Shown here piece by piece: positions 1 through 7,580 of a DNA stretch of 10,337 bases (the stretch's first letter is position 1; each line of letters starts with the position of its first letter). The notes under the pieces were generated by a model. The model was not told the origin of the DNA and searched no databases. It was given only the letters and a program-made list of their open reading frames with translations. The position numbers were made by a program, and so were the translations under genes. The stretch is taken from assembly GCA_031272565.1 (NCBI GenBank), contig JAISTN010000053.1, forward strand, positions 1-10,337, in the 5' to 3' direction. This DNA is from Bifidobacteriaceae bacterium (GTDB lineage Bacteria > Actinomycetota > Actinomycetes > Actinomycetales > WQXJ01).

Positions 1-12
1 CTCTTCCGATCT
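1..12. other. Residual Illumina adapter at the contig end (artefact)
   Basis: The window opens with CTCTTCCGATCT, identical to the last 12 bases of the common Illumina adapter end (GCTCTTCCGATCT). It lies exactly at the sequence terminus and is followed by ordinary high-GC coding sequence. An exact 12-base match at an end is very unlikely by chance. These bases are therefore probably not genomic, and residues translated from them should be disregarded. The window begins at an assembly end, not at a natural gene start. Confidence 0.85.
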
Positions 13-13
13 G

Positions 14-3007
14 GGCGCGGTGGCCGGAGCAACGGCCGCAGGGGCTGGCGCCGGCGCGGGCGGAGCCTTCAGCGCCGCCGGCCAGCTAGCCGGCGGCGCG
101 GCCCAGGCAGGCGGCAGCATCATCAACACCGCCAGCGCCGCCGCCCAGGCCACCGGTGGCATCATCAACACGGCGGCCCAAGGGGCCGCCCAGGCCGGCC
201 TGCAAGGCGCCCAAGCGGCCGGCTCCCTGGCTGCCGGTACGGCGCAGACCGCCGGCTCCCTGGCCGCCGGCACGGCCCACGCGGCCGGGGGCGTGGTCAG
301 CGGCTCGCTGAGCGGTGCCAGCGCGGCGGCCAAGGCCGGCGCCGGCTTCTTCGCGGCCCACAAGCTGGCCGTCATCGGCGTGGCCGTGGTAGCGGCGGCC
401 GGGGTGGGCGTGGGTGGCGGTGTGCTGGCTGTCAACATCGCGCACAAGGGCAGTGGCCAAGCCGCGTCAGCCAGCGCCAGCGCGACGGCTTCCCAAGACG
501 CCAATCAGGATCAAGACCAGAGCACCACCCAAGGCAACGGTCTGGTAGTGGTCAACGCGCCGGCCTTGGGCGACTCGAACCAGTTTGGTGACGGCTTCTA
601 TGAAGCGTGGCGTTTCGACGGCGTCGAGGGCGGCGCCCCCACCGCCCAACTGGTCACACAAGACGTCATCGTGGTGTCTCAGGATTACCTCGACCTGGAC
701 CCGAATCCCGTCTTTCTGGGCTTGGACCCGGCCACGGGCGAGGTGCTGTGGCAGTATGGCGAAAACTACGATGGCGGCCGCGGCTGCGAACCGGAGGCCT
801 TCGCCGGCTTGGCCGTCTGCTGGCACCAATCGGACACTGGCCGGTGGCCGTTCGCCATCGACCTGGCAACAGGCAACGAGGCCAGCCTGGGCCTGGACAC
901 GGTCTATGACGAAACCGAGGACGCGGCCTACTGGACGTTTGTCTCCCAGGGTGCCTTGTACGTGATGATGGGCTCGCCTTCCCTGGAAGGGGACGTCGAA
1001 CTGAGCCGCTGGACGGCGCCGGGCGAACTCGACTGGACCACCGCCTACGCGCGCCTGCCCGGCACTGACTTCCTGTACTCCTTCACGGGCTACACCGGCC
1101 AGGTGGACGACCTGCTAGTGGTGGATGAATATGGCTACCGGACGGTCTACGACGTGACGGACGGCACGCAACTGACCGGTGAAGATGGCTGCGGCGCGCC
1201 AGCCGTGTTTGCCGGCAACCAGATTGCCTGCGCGGTGGGTGACGGCGGGGGCACTCCCAGCCAGGTCACGTTGGCCAACGGTGCCACCGCCACCTTGACG
1301 CCGGTTAGTGGCACGCCGCTGGTCTTCCTGGGCCCGCAACGCCCGGAGACCATCTTGGTCGTAGAGTCGCCGGACCAGGCCCTGCACGCCATCGACCCGG
1401 ACACGGGTGCGGTCATTTGGACGGCCGACACCACCGTGGACCCCTGGTCGGTGGCGGCCTATGACGGCAGCGGTCTGGTGGCCTTGGTTTCGGAGCAGGG
1501 CGACATCGGCGTCATCGACCTGGCGGCCAGGGGCGCCCTCAAGTGGCGCGTCACCTCCGACCAAGGCATCGCCACCGAAGACCACTGGGCACAGCCCGTG
1601 GTGGGCTTCCTGGATCAGACGGCCATCTGGGCCGAGCACTACAGCGCCTCCGACAGTGGCCAGTTCGATGGTACGGCCATGCCGGCCGATGACGGTGCCT
1701 CGGCATGGCAAGCCGACCTGTCATTGGCCAGCGCAGAGGGCACCTTGTTGTTGACCGGCCAGGGGTTCGCCATCGGCACCTACAACCCATCAACCGGCGG
1801 CGGCGCGGCCGATCTGGCGGCCGCCTACGTGGCCAGGCTGGATCCCGGCACCGGCCCGGGCGACAGCATCCCGGCCGTCGCGGCGGCCACCCTGCCGGAG
1901 GGCTTCCCGGCCTGTCCGGACGGCATGGCGCCGCTGATCTGGTCGCAGTATCCGGATGGTTACGTGCTGGTGTGCGGCGGGGACCAGGCCGGTTTCCAGG
2001 CCTTCGCCCGCCGCGCCGGGCAGGACTTGACGGTCACCAAGTTGACGTTCATCGGTCAGGGCTGCGAACTTGAGTTTGAGTCCGGCGAACCGCTGGTGAT
2101 CGCCTTGGGCGGCGGCCTGGTGTCCGATGGCGCGGCCGGGTTAGTCGCTGCCCAAGAGGGTTGGTCGTGGCGGGTGGGCCCGGTCGTGTTCAGCGAAGGC
2201 CCGGCGGCCAACCCGGCCTTGACCTGCCCGGAGGGCTCATGGCCCATCGCCTGGTCGGCCTACCAAGGCGCCGCCGTGCTGGTCTGCGGCCAAGGGCAGG
2301 TGGCCACCCGGCTGGCCTACGTTGACCCGGACATGGGCCAGGGCACGTCCGATGCCGTCGAGGCGTCTGACGGCTCATACTGCGCCGATGTGGGCGGTAA
2401 CCGGGTTTGTGTCTATGATGCGCCGGCGGTGGTGGTGTTTGGCTTGGCGGACGGCAACGAGGTCCAGCGGACGGTGGTGAACAACTTCTTCCCGGGGGTG
2501 GGCCAAGGTGGCGCCGGCCAGGGCGAGGGCGCCTACAACGTGACGGCCCCGCAGGCGAACGCCGCCGACCAGGTCCGCTACCTGGTGGACATTCTGAACA
2601 AGTCGGCCGAGGCCCGCGGCGGCCTGCAGGCGGCCGTCGATGCGGTAGGCCTGTGCCAGGATGTGTCCGGCCAGGTGACCGTCTTGGAGGGCATCGCCCA
2701 GAACCGGCGGGACCTGCTGGCGGCGCTGGAATCAACCCCGGTGGACCTGATTGACCAGGGCGCTGAGTTGGTGGCCAACCTGCGCACGGCGCTACAGAAC
2801 TCGCTGGGCGCGGATGAAGGCTACGTCGAATGGGCCCAGGCGCAGTTGGACACGGGCTGCCAGGCCGGCGCCGGCCAGGACGCCCGGGACCGGGCGATCG
2901 CCTTCAACGAACCGGCCACCGACGCCAAGAAGGCCTTCCTGGAGATTTGGAACGGCGTCATCGTGCCCCAGTATGGTGTCCAGACCTTCGAGGACTTCCA
3001 GATCTGA
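14..3007 (+). CDS. Membrane-anchored PQQ-type beta-propeller protein with actinobacterial C-terminal helical domain (5' partial)
   Basis: The reading frame is open from the adapter junction, so the true start lies off the contig; the GTG at 20 is only the first possible start. Numbering from that GTG (995 aa): residues 1-110 are Ala/Gly-rich and repetitive. Residues 116-140 form one hydrophobic helix after HK, suggesting N-in/C-out topology. Residues 141-173 are a Ser/Ala/Gln/Asp linker. Residues about 190-520 carry PQQ-propeller blade motifs such as LDPATGEVLWQYG (235-247) and IDPDTGAVIW (458-467). A Cys-containing motif, CPxG...WSxY...VLVCG, occurs twice (632-653 and 736-757). Residues about 844-990 form a helical domain with two cysteines (C879, C947). 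From memory this resembles a C-terminal domain recurrent in secreted or anchored actinobacterial proteins. No enzyme motif is seen, and PQQ-like repeats often serve as scaffolds, so a surface-binding or sensor role is inference. The missing N-terminus could hold a cytoplasmic domain. The gene is convergent with the sugar-kinase gene downstream. Confidence 0.85.
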   Translation, partial: GAVAGATAAGAGAGAGGAFSAAGQLAGGAAQAGGSIINTASAAAQATGGIINTAAQGAAQAGLQGAQAAGSLAAGTAQTAGSLAAGTAHAAGGVVSGSLSGASAAAKAGAGFFAAHKLAVIGVAVVAAAGVGVGGGVLAVNIAHKGSGQAASASASATASQDANQDQDQSTTQGNGLVVVNAPALGDSNQFGDGFYEAWRFDGVEGGAPTAQLVTQDVIVVSQDYLDLDPNPVFLGLDPATGEVLWQYGENYDGGRGCEPEAFAGLAVCWHQSDTGRWPFAIDLATGNEASLGLDTVYDETEDAAYWTFVSQGALYVMMGSPSLEGDVELSRWTAPGELDWTTAYARLPGTDFLYSFTGYTGQVDDLLVVDEYGYRTVYDVTDGTQLTGEDGCGAPAVFAGNQIACAVGDGGGTPSQVTLANGATATLTPVSGTPLVFLGPQRPETILVVESPDQALHAIDPDTGAVIWTADTTVDPWSVAAYDGSGLVALVSEQGDIGVIDLAARGALKWRVTSDQGIATEDHWAQPVVGFLDQTAIWAEHYSASDSGQFDGTAMPADDGASAWQADLSLASAEGTLLLTGQGFAIGTYNPSTGGGAADLAAAYVARLDPGTGPGDSIPAVAAATLPEGFPACPDGMAPLIWSQYPDGYVLVCGGDQAGFQAFARRAGQDLTVTKLTFIGQGCELEFESGEPLVIALGGGLVSDGAAGLVAAQEGWSWRVGPVVFSEGPAANPALTCPEGSWPIAWSAYQGAAVLVCGQGQVATRLAYVDPDMGQGTSDAVEASDGSYCADVGGNRVCVYDAPAVVVFGLADGNEVQRTVVNNFFPGVGQGGAGQGEGAYNVTAPQANAADQVRYLVDILNKSAEARGGLQAAVDAVGLCQDVSGQVTVLEGIAQNRRDLLAALESTPVDLIDQGAELVANLRTALQNSLGADEGYVEWAQAQLDTGCQAGAGQDARDRAIAFNEPATDAKKAFLEIWNGVIVPQYGVQTFEDFQI
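218..283 (+). repeat. 33-bp tandem duplication encoding an 11-residue Ala/Gly repeat
   Basis: Two adjacent 33-base units (218-250 and 251-283) encode AGSLAAGTAQT and AGSLAAGTAHA inside the cytoplasmic low-complexity part of the propeller protein. Just upstream, a related pair of segments with GG(S)IINTA is spaced about 14 residues apart. The units differ mainly at third codon positions, so the duplication is not very recent and is kept at protein level. An 11-residue period suits an extended amphipathic helix, but that is inference. Confidence 0.6.
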
Positions 3008-3197
3008 CGGCCGGCCGCGGCGACCGCCCGGCGCGGCTCAACCCGGATCCATCGATTCTCAGCTACTGAGCAGCCCCATCTGGGCCCGCTGGCGGCGTTG
3101 GCGGCGCTCAGCAGGCCTCCAGCCTGCCATCGCGTCGCCATCTTGCCACCACACCCACCTGGTGCTTCACTTCGCCGATTATCGGTGGATCAGGGTT

Positions 3198-4265
3198 TCA
3201 ACCGGCCAGGTGCGCCACCGCCTGACCCATGGCCTCCCACTGGTTTTCCATGTCTGCCACCAGCTTGAACTGGGTCCGGGCTCGGTCCAGGTTCTGACCC
3301 GGCCGCGTGGTGCGGTAGTACTGGTCGGCTTCCAGGTAGTCGGTCAAGAAGCGCACGCCTTGTTCCAGGGTGATCAGCCGGGCGCCGTCCCGCAGGTGTT
3401 GGACCTCGGCCGGCGTCACCGTGTCACCGCAGCCCTCCAGGAAACCAGCCGCGTAGGCCTCAAATAGCGGCAGCGAGAAGCTGACCCGCGCCAGGTCTGG
3501 TTCGTCCTCCGCCGCTGTGCTGGCCCCAAAGCGGACCGAGTCGCCAAAGTCGTGCACCAGCAGGCCTGGCATGACGGTGTCCAGGTCAATCACGCAGAGC
3601 GGTTCACGGGTGGTGGCGTCGAACAGGACGTTGTTCAGCTTGGTGTCGTTGTGCGTCACCCGGGTGGGCAGCCGGCCGTCCCGGGCCAGGCCGCCCAGCA
3701 GGTCAGCCTGATCCTGGCGGTCCAGGGCGAAGGCGACATCGGGGGCGACATCGGCCGCCCGCCCGGCGGTGTCGGCCGCCAAGGCCGTCGTCAAGCGGTC
3801 GTAGTAGCGGGCCGTGTCGTGGAAACCCGGGATGGTGGTGTGCAGCCGCTCGGCCGGCAGGGTGGCCAGGGCCCGCTGGAAGCGGCCAAAGGCCAGGCCG
3901 GCCTTGCGCATGTCCTGGTCTGATTCGGCCCGCTCCAGGCACAGCGAATGCTCAATGAAGTGGTACATCCGCCAGTAGTCGCCCGCCTGGTCGACGGTCC
4001 ATGGCTGGGCCGCGCCGCGCAGCGGCACCAATGTCAGGTGCTCCCGCTCCGAACTGGCCCCCTGGGAGAGGTGCTCAATCACGGTGGCGACGTTGGCCAT
4101 GACCGCCTCCGGCTGGCGGAAGACCCGCCGGTTGACCCGCTGCAGCACGTAGCGCGCTCCGGCGGCATCTTGCACCAGGAAGGTGTCGTTGATGTGGCCG
4201 TTGCCATAGGGACGGCAGGTGGTGGGCGGGGCCGGGAGGTCAAACCGGCCGGCAATTTCGATCAC
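3198..4265 (-). CDS. nahK: N-acetylhexosamine 1-kinase, NahK/LnpB-like
   Basis: The product is predicted to phosphorylate N-acetylglucosamine or N-acetylgalactosamine at C1 using ATP, in the cytoplasm. The 355-residue length is close to the bifidobacterial NahK I recall (about 359), and the motifs match along the whole length: YGNGHINDTFLV (20-31) for the nucleotide loop, YVLQRVN (39-45), VTHNDTKLNN (203-212) with the probable catalytic base D207, IDLDTVMPG (226-234) for metal binding, DFGDSVRFGAST (239-250), and a C-terminal EQGVRFLTDYLE (301-312). The fold is the aminoglycoside-phosphotransferase/choline-kinase type, but the match is to the sugar kinase, so it is not a resistance gene. The GTG start at 4265 is chosen because it overlaps the TGA of the upstream nucleotidyltransferase (GTGA, 4265-4262), implying translational coupling. 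It also places the family's N-terminus correctly. The upstream in-frame extension is only an open frame over the neighbour. No lacto-N-biose phosphorylase gene lies nearby, so the substrate is probably free HexNAc. Exact sugar preference cannot be read from the sequence. Confidence 0.9.
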   Translation of the reverse strand: MIEIAGRFDLPAPPTTCRPYGNGHINDTFLVQDAAGARYVLQRVNRRVFRQPEAVMANVATVIEHLSQGASSEREHLTLVPLRGAAQPWTVDQAGDYWRMYHFIEHSLCLERAESDQDMRKAGLAFGRFQRALATLPAERLHTTIPGFHDTARYYDRLTTALAADTAGRAADVAPDVAFALDRQDQADLLGGLARDGRLPTRVTHNDTKLNNVLFDATTREPLCVIDLDTVMPGLLVHDFGDSVRFGASTAAEDEPDLARVSFSLPLFEAYAAGFLEGCGDTVTPAEVQHLRDGARLITLEQGVRFLTDYLEADQYYRTTRPGQNLDRARTQFKLVADMENQWEAMGQAVAHLAG

Positions 4266-5254
4266 GCGGCACCCCACAATAGGTCGGGGTAGGCGCCGGC
4301 CTGCCTGAGCTGGCTTAAGGCCGCCGTGACCTGCGGCAAGTCTTGCGCGTAGGTCATGCCATACCACTGGTCCGGGCTGGCCAGGACAGTGACGGTGGCT
4401 TGGCCAGCGGTCAGTTGGGCCTGCGGCAGTGAGGGCAGGTAGCACTCCGCCTTGAGCGGGTTGGCCGGCACCTGGTGGGTGAAGAAACCGGCCAGGTGGC
4501 TTTCCAGGGAGTCGAAGATGCCGGGGTGGAAACCCCACAGGTTCATCGACACGATGGTGTCGGCTGGCAGGGGGGTGGCGGTTGGTGGGCCGGCGCTGCT
4601 CGCGGAGGTTGCGGGTGCGGCGCTCGCCGAGGCCGGGTCGACCCAGCCGTAGGAGAGGGGTCCGTCCGGGCCGGCCTCGATCTGCGTGTGTTCGGTGATC
4701 TGGGCCAGGTGGCCGGCCGCGTCCAACTGGCAAACCCCGCGTGAGACGGGCCCGTTGGGGGAGAGGGTGTTGCCCAGCCGGTAGCCCACCAGCAGGTGGT
4801 GGCTGGGTGTGGCCTGCGTTTGCAGGAAGCCAGCCGCCAGGCTCATGGCGGTGGCGCCGTAGAAATCATCCGCGTTGACGGTGGCGAAAGGCCCTTGGAC
4901 GGCGTGCCGGGCGGCCCAGACGGCGTGGGCGGTGCCCCAGGGTTTGGTCCGGCCGGCCGGCGCGGTTGCGCCGGCCGGCAGATCCGTCAGCGTCTGTTCC
5001 ACATAGACCACTGCGATGTGCTCGCTCAGGCGCCGGCCAGGGCCGGCCCGGAAGCTGTCGGCCTGCCCAGGCGCCACCACCAGGACGGCGCGTTCGAAGC
5101 CCGCCCGGACGGCATCGAAGATGGCGTAGTCCAGCAGGGTGTGGCCGGCCTGGTCGACAGCCGTGGTCTGTTTGGAGCCGCCAAACCGGGAGCCCAGACC
5201 GGCAGCCAGCACCACGAGTGTCAAGGCGCCTGGGGCGTTGGTGGAGGTGGTCAT
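4262..5254 (-). CDS. Sugar-1-phosphate nucleotidyltransferase, partner of the HexNAc kinase
   Basis: The 330-residue protein has a GT-A type pyrophosphorylase fold: the NTP-binding loop LAAGLGSRFGGSKQ (16-29), PWGTAHA (105-111), the metal-binding NADDFYG (127-133), KAECYLP (268-274) and a C-terminal DQWYGMTY (295-302). It would join an NTP, most likely UTP, to a sugar 1-phosphate. Because it is co-translated with a NahK-like kinase, the likely substrate is GlcNAc-1-P or GalNAc-1-P, giving UDP-HexNAc; this is inference from context, since the family also includes UTP-glucose-1-phosphate enzymes. The ATG at 5254 is preferred because it sits just before the LTLVVLAAG strand. Longer frames add only a Pro-rich, non-conserved leader. 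No strong Shine-Dalgarno sequence precedes it. An unusual Ala/Ser/Pro/Thr-rich stretch (about 206-230) interrupts the domain before SMNLWGFHP and looks like a surface-loop insertion. Confidence 0.85.
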   Translation of the reverse strand: MTTSTNAPGALTLVVLAAGLGSRFGGSKQTTAVDQAGHTLLDYAIFDAVRAGFERAVLVVAPGQADSFRAGPGRRLSEHIAVVYVEQTLTDLPAGATAPAGRTKPWGTAHAVWAARHAVQGPFATVNADDFYGATAMSLAAGFLQTQATPSHHLLVGYRLGNTLSPNGPVSRGVCQLDAAGHLAQITEHTQIEAGPDGPLSYGWVDPASASAAPATSASSAGPPTATPLPADTIVSMNLWGFHPGIFDSLESHLAGFFTHQVPANPLKAECYLPSLPQAQLTAGQATVTVLASPDQWYGMTYAQDLPQVTAALSQLRQAGAYPDLLWGAA

Positions 5255-5352
5255 GTGGGAAGGGTCTCGTGATGGATCATGGGCAGGCAAGCAGGGCTTG
5301 GGAGGACCGGTGGGCGTGGCGCCCCAGGTCGGGCCGGCTGACTCCGTTCCCA

Positions 5353-5358
5353 ATCGTA
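5353..5358 (-). promoter_or_regulatory. Candidate -10 box for the sugar-activation operon
   Basis: On the minus strand this reads TACGAT, a fit to the TAnnnT pattern of actinobacterial housekeeping promoters, about 100 bases before the nucleotidyltransferase ATG. No good -35 element lies 16-19 bases upstream. The 179-bp gap between the TPR gene and this gene (5255-5433) leaves room for a separate promoter, but this hexamer alone is weak evidence. Confidence 0.25.
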
Positions 5359-5433
5359 GCGGCTCTGCCCCCGGTCATGGGGCGAATGGCAGCGCCAACT
5401 GGCCGGTGTTGCGGCAGGCCAGGTCTAGCGTGC

Positions 5434-7533
5434 CTAGAGCGATTCGGTGAGGCGTTCAGCTTCGAGGGTGCGGCCCAGCCGGTTCAGCAGGTCAATCAGC
5501 ACGCCCGCGGCTTGCAAGCGGGGGGTGCGCTGGCCCGCCAGTTGGTAGCCCTCCACGGCCGATTCCAGCAGGTAGGCGGCCCGCTCCGGTTCGGTCTTGA
5601 GGAGCGCCTGGCCGGCCGCCTCGAAGGCGGCCGCCGCTTTGGCGAACCAGCCCCGCCGGGCCCAGTAGTGGGCGGCCGATTCGGCCACCTGGGCGGCCTG
5701 GGCCGGCTGGCCCTGGGCCTCCAGGATGGCTGCCCGCGCGCCATCCAAGTCGTGCTGCAAGTCTTCCAGGCGGACTTTGCGCTGCGCCGCCGGCTCCTCC
5801 GGCGAACTGGGTGCCTTGTCAAGGGTGGTTGAGGGAACCGGGCCGTCCGCCGGTTCGCTCGCCAGGCCCAGCAGGGCGTTGGCCACCTCGGTGCCGGCCT
5901 CGGTCAGGGCCGTCAGGGCCTGGTCGGTCTGGAACAGTTGGCTCAGGTAGCCGGCCCAGGCGATCATCACCGGGCCGCGGAAGGCGATGTCCGTGCCGGT
6001 GGCCTGCAACAGTCCGGCCGCCCGGCCCAGGCAGGCCACCGCGCCCTCCAGGTCACCCAACAAGCCGGCCAGTTGGCCGGCCTCAGCCAGGGCGAAGCCC
6101 GCCTCCTCCAGGCGTCCGGCCTGCTCAAAGGCCTGGGCGGCTTGGTGGTACAGGTCGGCTGCCGGGCTCAGGTCATCGTCCCGGTGGCGGGCCATCCGCT
6201 CTGCCTGGCGCAGCAGATCGTCCTGCTGCTCCCAGCTCAGGCCGGCGGCCGGCCGGTCATCCTGGACGGCCGCCGCATCGCCGCTCGCGCTGCTCGTGTC
6301 GGTGCTCCCGCTGCTTGCGCCGGCCCCAGCCGGACCCCCGCTGCTCACCGCCGTGCTCACCGCCGTGCTCGCACCGGCTCCAGACTCGGTACCGGCACCG
6401 CTAAACCCCGGCACCACCGACAAGTCCAGCGGCTCGGGGAACGGCCCCACCTGCCAGGCCTGGTGCAGCCGCTCCGAACAGGCCGGCCGGCCGTTGCGGG
6501 CGTCGAACTGGGCCGCCAGGGCTGGCGCTTCACGCTGCACCCAAGCCCACAGCTCGCCCACCGTGGTGGCCGGGACCTCATGCAGATGGACCGGCTGATC
6601 CGCTGCCCCCAAGTCATCCACCAGCACCTTTAGGGCGGCGCCCACCTGCTGCAAGAAAAGCAGCCGGTCCAGGGGGGCCTCGGGTCGCAGCAGGAAGGCC
6701 TGCTGCTTCTCTAGGTAGCGGATGGCCGCCGCCGGGTTGTGGCTGCGGGCCAGGAACTCCACCACGCGGGCCTTCGAGCTGGCCAACTCGGCCGAAGAAT
6801 CCTCAAAGAAGGCCAGCGCCCGGCGGTGCGCCGTGATCGCCTTGGCGGCGTCACCCGGCTGCCCCCGGCCAGCGTAGGCGAGCGCCGCCACCGTTAGCAC
6901 AAAGCCCGGCTCGGCGTGGCACTCCTGGCGGATCGTGGGGTCGCTTTGGGTGCGTTCCAGCAGGTCAAGGCCCTGGTCCACCTGGCCGTTCTGGATCATG
7001 TAGTAGACCCGGTCGGATTCGGAACACAGCCGGCAGTTGGAGATCGCATCCCGGGTTTGGCGGCCCCACTCATCGAAGGCCGCCGCCGCCTCCGGCGAAC
7101 CTTGGTGCCACAGCCAACTGAAGCGGGTGTGCGCCACGGCATCGTGGCTGATCGATTCGCGGGCAAAGCGTTCCGCCATGTCCCGCAGCGTGGCATCGAT
7201 CTGGGCGGCCGGCACCGTGGGGTAGTCCTTGAGGGATGACACCATCCACTTGAAACTCCAGAACAGCGAGTGGCGGTCGGTCTCATCCAGCAGTTCCGGG
7301 TGTTGGTCGTACAGCGCCACCGCCCGGGTGAACGGCACGTAGGCCTTTTCTGGCTCGCCGCCAAAATGGTAGGACTCCACCAGGGTGTTGAGGGCGTAGG
7401 CCAACGATTCGCGTGGGCCTTCCGCCTCGATCCGGTTGGCTTCCGCCAGGGCCGCCGCGGTGCGGGCCCGGCCATAGGGCATCGTGTCGATGGTATGGAT
7501 GGCGTCATCGGCCTGGCTCTTTGACCGTGCCAT
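5434..7533 (-). CDS. TPR-repeat protein encoded downstream of the Hsp90-family gene
   Basis: The product is a 699-residue soluble protein with no signal peptide or membrane segment. It is almost all alpha-helical, with degenerate tetratricopeptide-like pairs in two blocks (about 20-310 and 440-699), for example YHQAAQAFEQAGRLEEAGFA (462-481) and YWARRGWFAKAAAAFEAA (623-640). The blocks are separated by a Gly/Ser/Thr/Ala linker (about 377-430). The N-terminal block has C167-x2-C170 followed by C205-H206, a possible metal site; from memory, related actinobacterial proteins next to Hsp90 genes carry a comparable Cys pattern. The ATG at 7533 is firmly supported by GAAGGAG six bases upstream. The hsp90 stop lies 47 bp upstream on the same strand, so the pair is probably one operon. 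TPR proteins bind partners, and eukaryotic Hsp90 uses TPR co-chaperones, so a role as adaptor or co-chaperone is plausible but unproven. Its exact function is unknown. Confidence 0.87.
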   Translation of the reverse strand: MARSKSQADDAIHTIDTMPYGRARTAAALAEANRIEAEGPRESLAYALNTLVESYHFGGEPEKAYVPFTRAVALYDQHPELLDETDRHSLFWSFKWMVSSLKDYPTVPAAQIDATLRDMAERFARESISHDAVAHTRFSWLWHQGSPEAAAAFDEWGRQTRDAISNCRLCSESDRVYYMIQNGQVDQGLDLLERTQSDPTIRQECHAEPGFVLTVAALAYAGRGQPGDAAKAITAHRRALAFFEDSSAELASSKARVVEFLARSHNPAAAIRYLEKQQAFLLRPEAPLDRLLFLQQVGAALKVLVDDLGAADQPVHLHEVPATTVGELWAWVQREAPALAAQFDARNGRPACSERLHQAWQVGPFPEPLDLSVVPGFSGAGTESGAGASTAVSTAVSSGGPAGAGASSGSTDTSSASGDAAAVQDDRPAAGLSWEQQDDLLRQAERMARHRDDDLSPAADLYHQAAQAFEQAGRLEEAGFALAEAGQLAGLLGDLEGAVACLGRAAGLLQATGTDIAFRGPVMIAWAGYLSQLFQTDQALTALTEAGTEVANALLGLASEPADGPVPSTTLDKAPSSPEEPAAQRKVRLEDLQHDLDGARAAILEAQGQPAQAAQVAESAAHYWARRGWFAKAAAAFEAAGQALLKTEPERAAYLLESAVEGYQLAGQRTPRLQAAGVLIDLLNRLGRTLEAERLTESL
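6343..6366 (-). repeat. Perfect 12-bp tandem duplication in the TPR protein linker
   Basis: Two identical adjacent copies of GCTCACCGCCGT (plus strand, 6343-6354 and 6355-6366) encode a repeated T-A-V-S on the minus strand. They lie in the Ser/Thr/Gly/Ala linker between the two helical blocks. Perfect identity suggests recent slippage and a linker free to change length. Confidence 0.6.
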
Positions 7534-7539
7534 GTTGGT

Positions 7540-7546
7540 CTCCTTC
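7540..7546 (-). promoter_or_regulatory. Strong ribosome binding site of the TPR gene
   Basis: The minus strand reads GAAGGAG six bases before the ATG at 7533. It is the best Shine-Dalgarno match in the window and decides the start of the TPR gene against a longer open frame that runs back over the hsp90 gene. It lies within the 47-bp gap after the hsp90 stop, so the second gene can be translated efficiently on its own from a shared transcript. Confidence 0.7.
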
Positions 7547-7580
7547 GCGTTGCTCTCCCGGCGGGATACGCCCGCCGCCG

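Noticed and set aside
20..22. GTG at 20 as the true start of the first gene
   Set aside because: The frame is open up to the adapter junction, no ribosome binding site can be judged, and the Ala/Gly repeat pattern appears already in progress, so the gene is more likely truncated.
3008..3197. Bidirectional terminator between the convergent genes
   Set aside because: Only short GC-rich self-complementary patches are visible, without a solid stem plus T-run on either strand.
3198..4265. Aminoglycoside resistance phosphotransferase
   Set aside because: The fold is shared, but the motifs along the whole length match N-acetylhexosamine 1-kinase, and it is coupled to a sugar nucleotidyltransferase.
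4266..4733. N-terminal extension of the kinase gene over the nucleotidyltransferase gene
   Set aside because: The extension is Pro/Arg-rich without any family match and lies antiphase over a conserved gene on the same strand. The GTG at 4265 gives the normal family length.
4966..5832. Plus-strand open frame of 288 codons
   Set aside because: It lies antisense to the nucleotidyltransferase and TPR genes and is rich in Arg, Pro and Gly, typical of high-GC shadow frames. It shows no recognisable domain.
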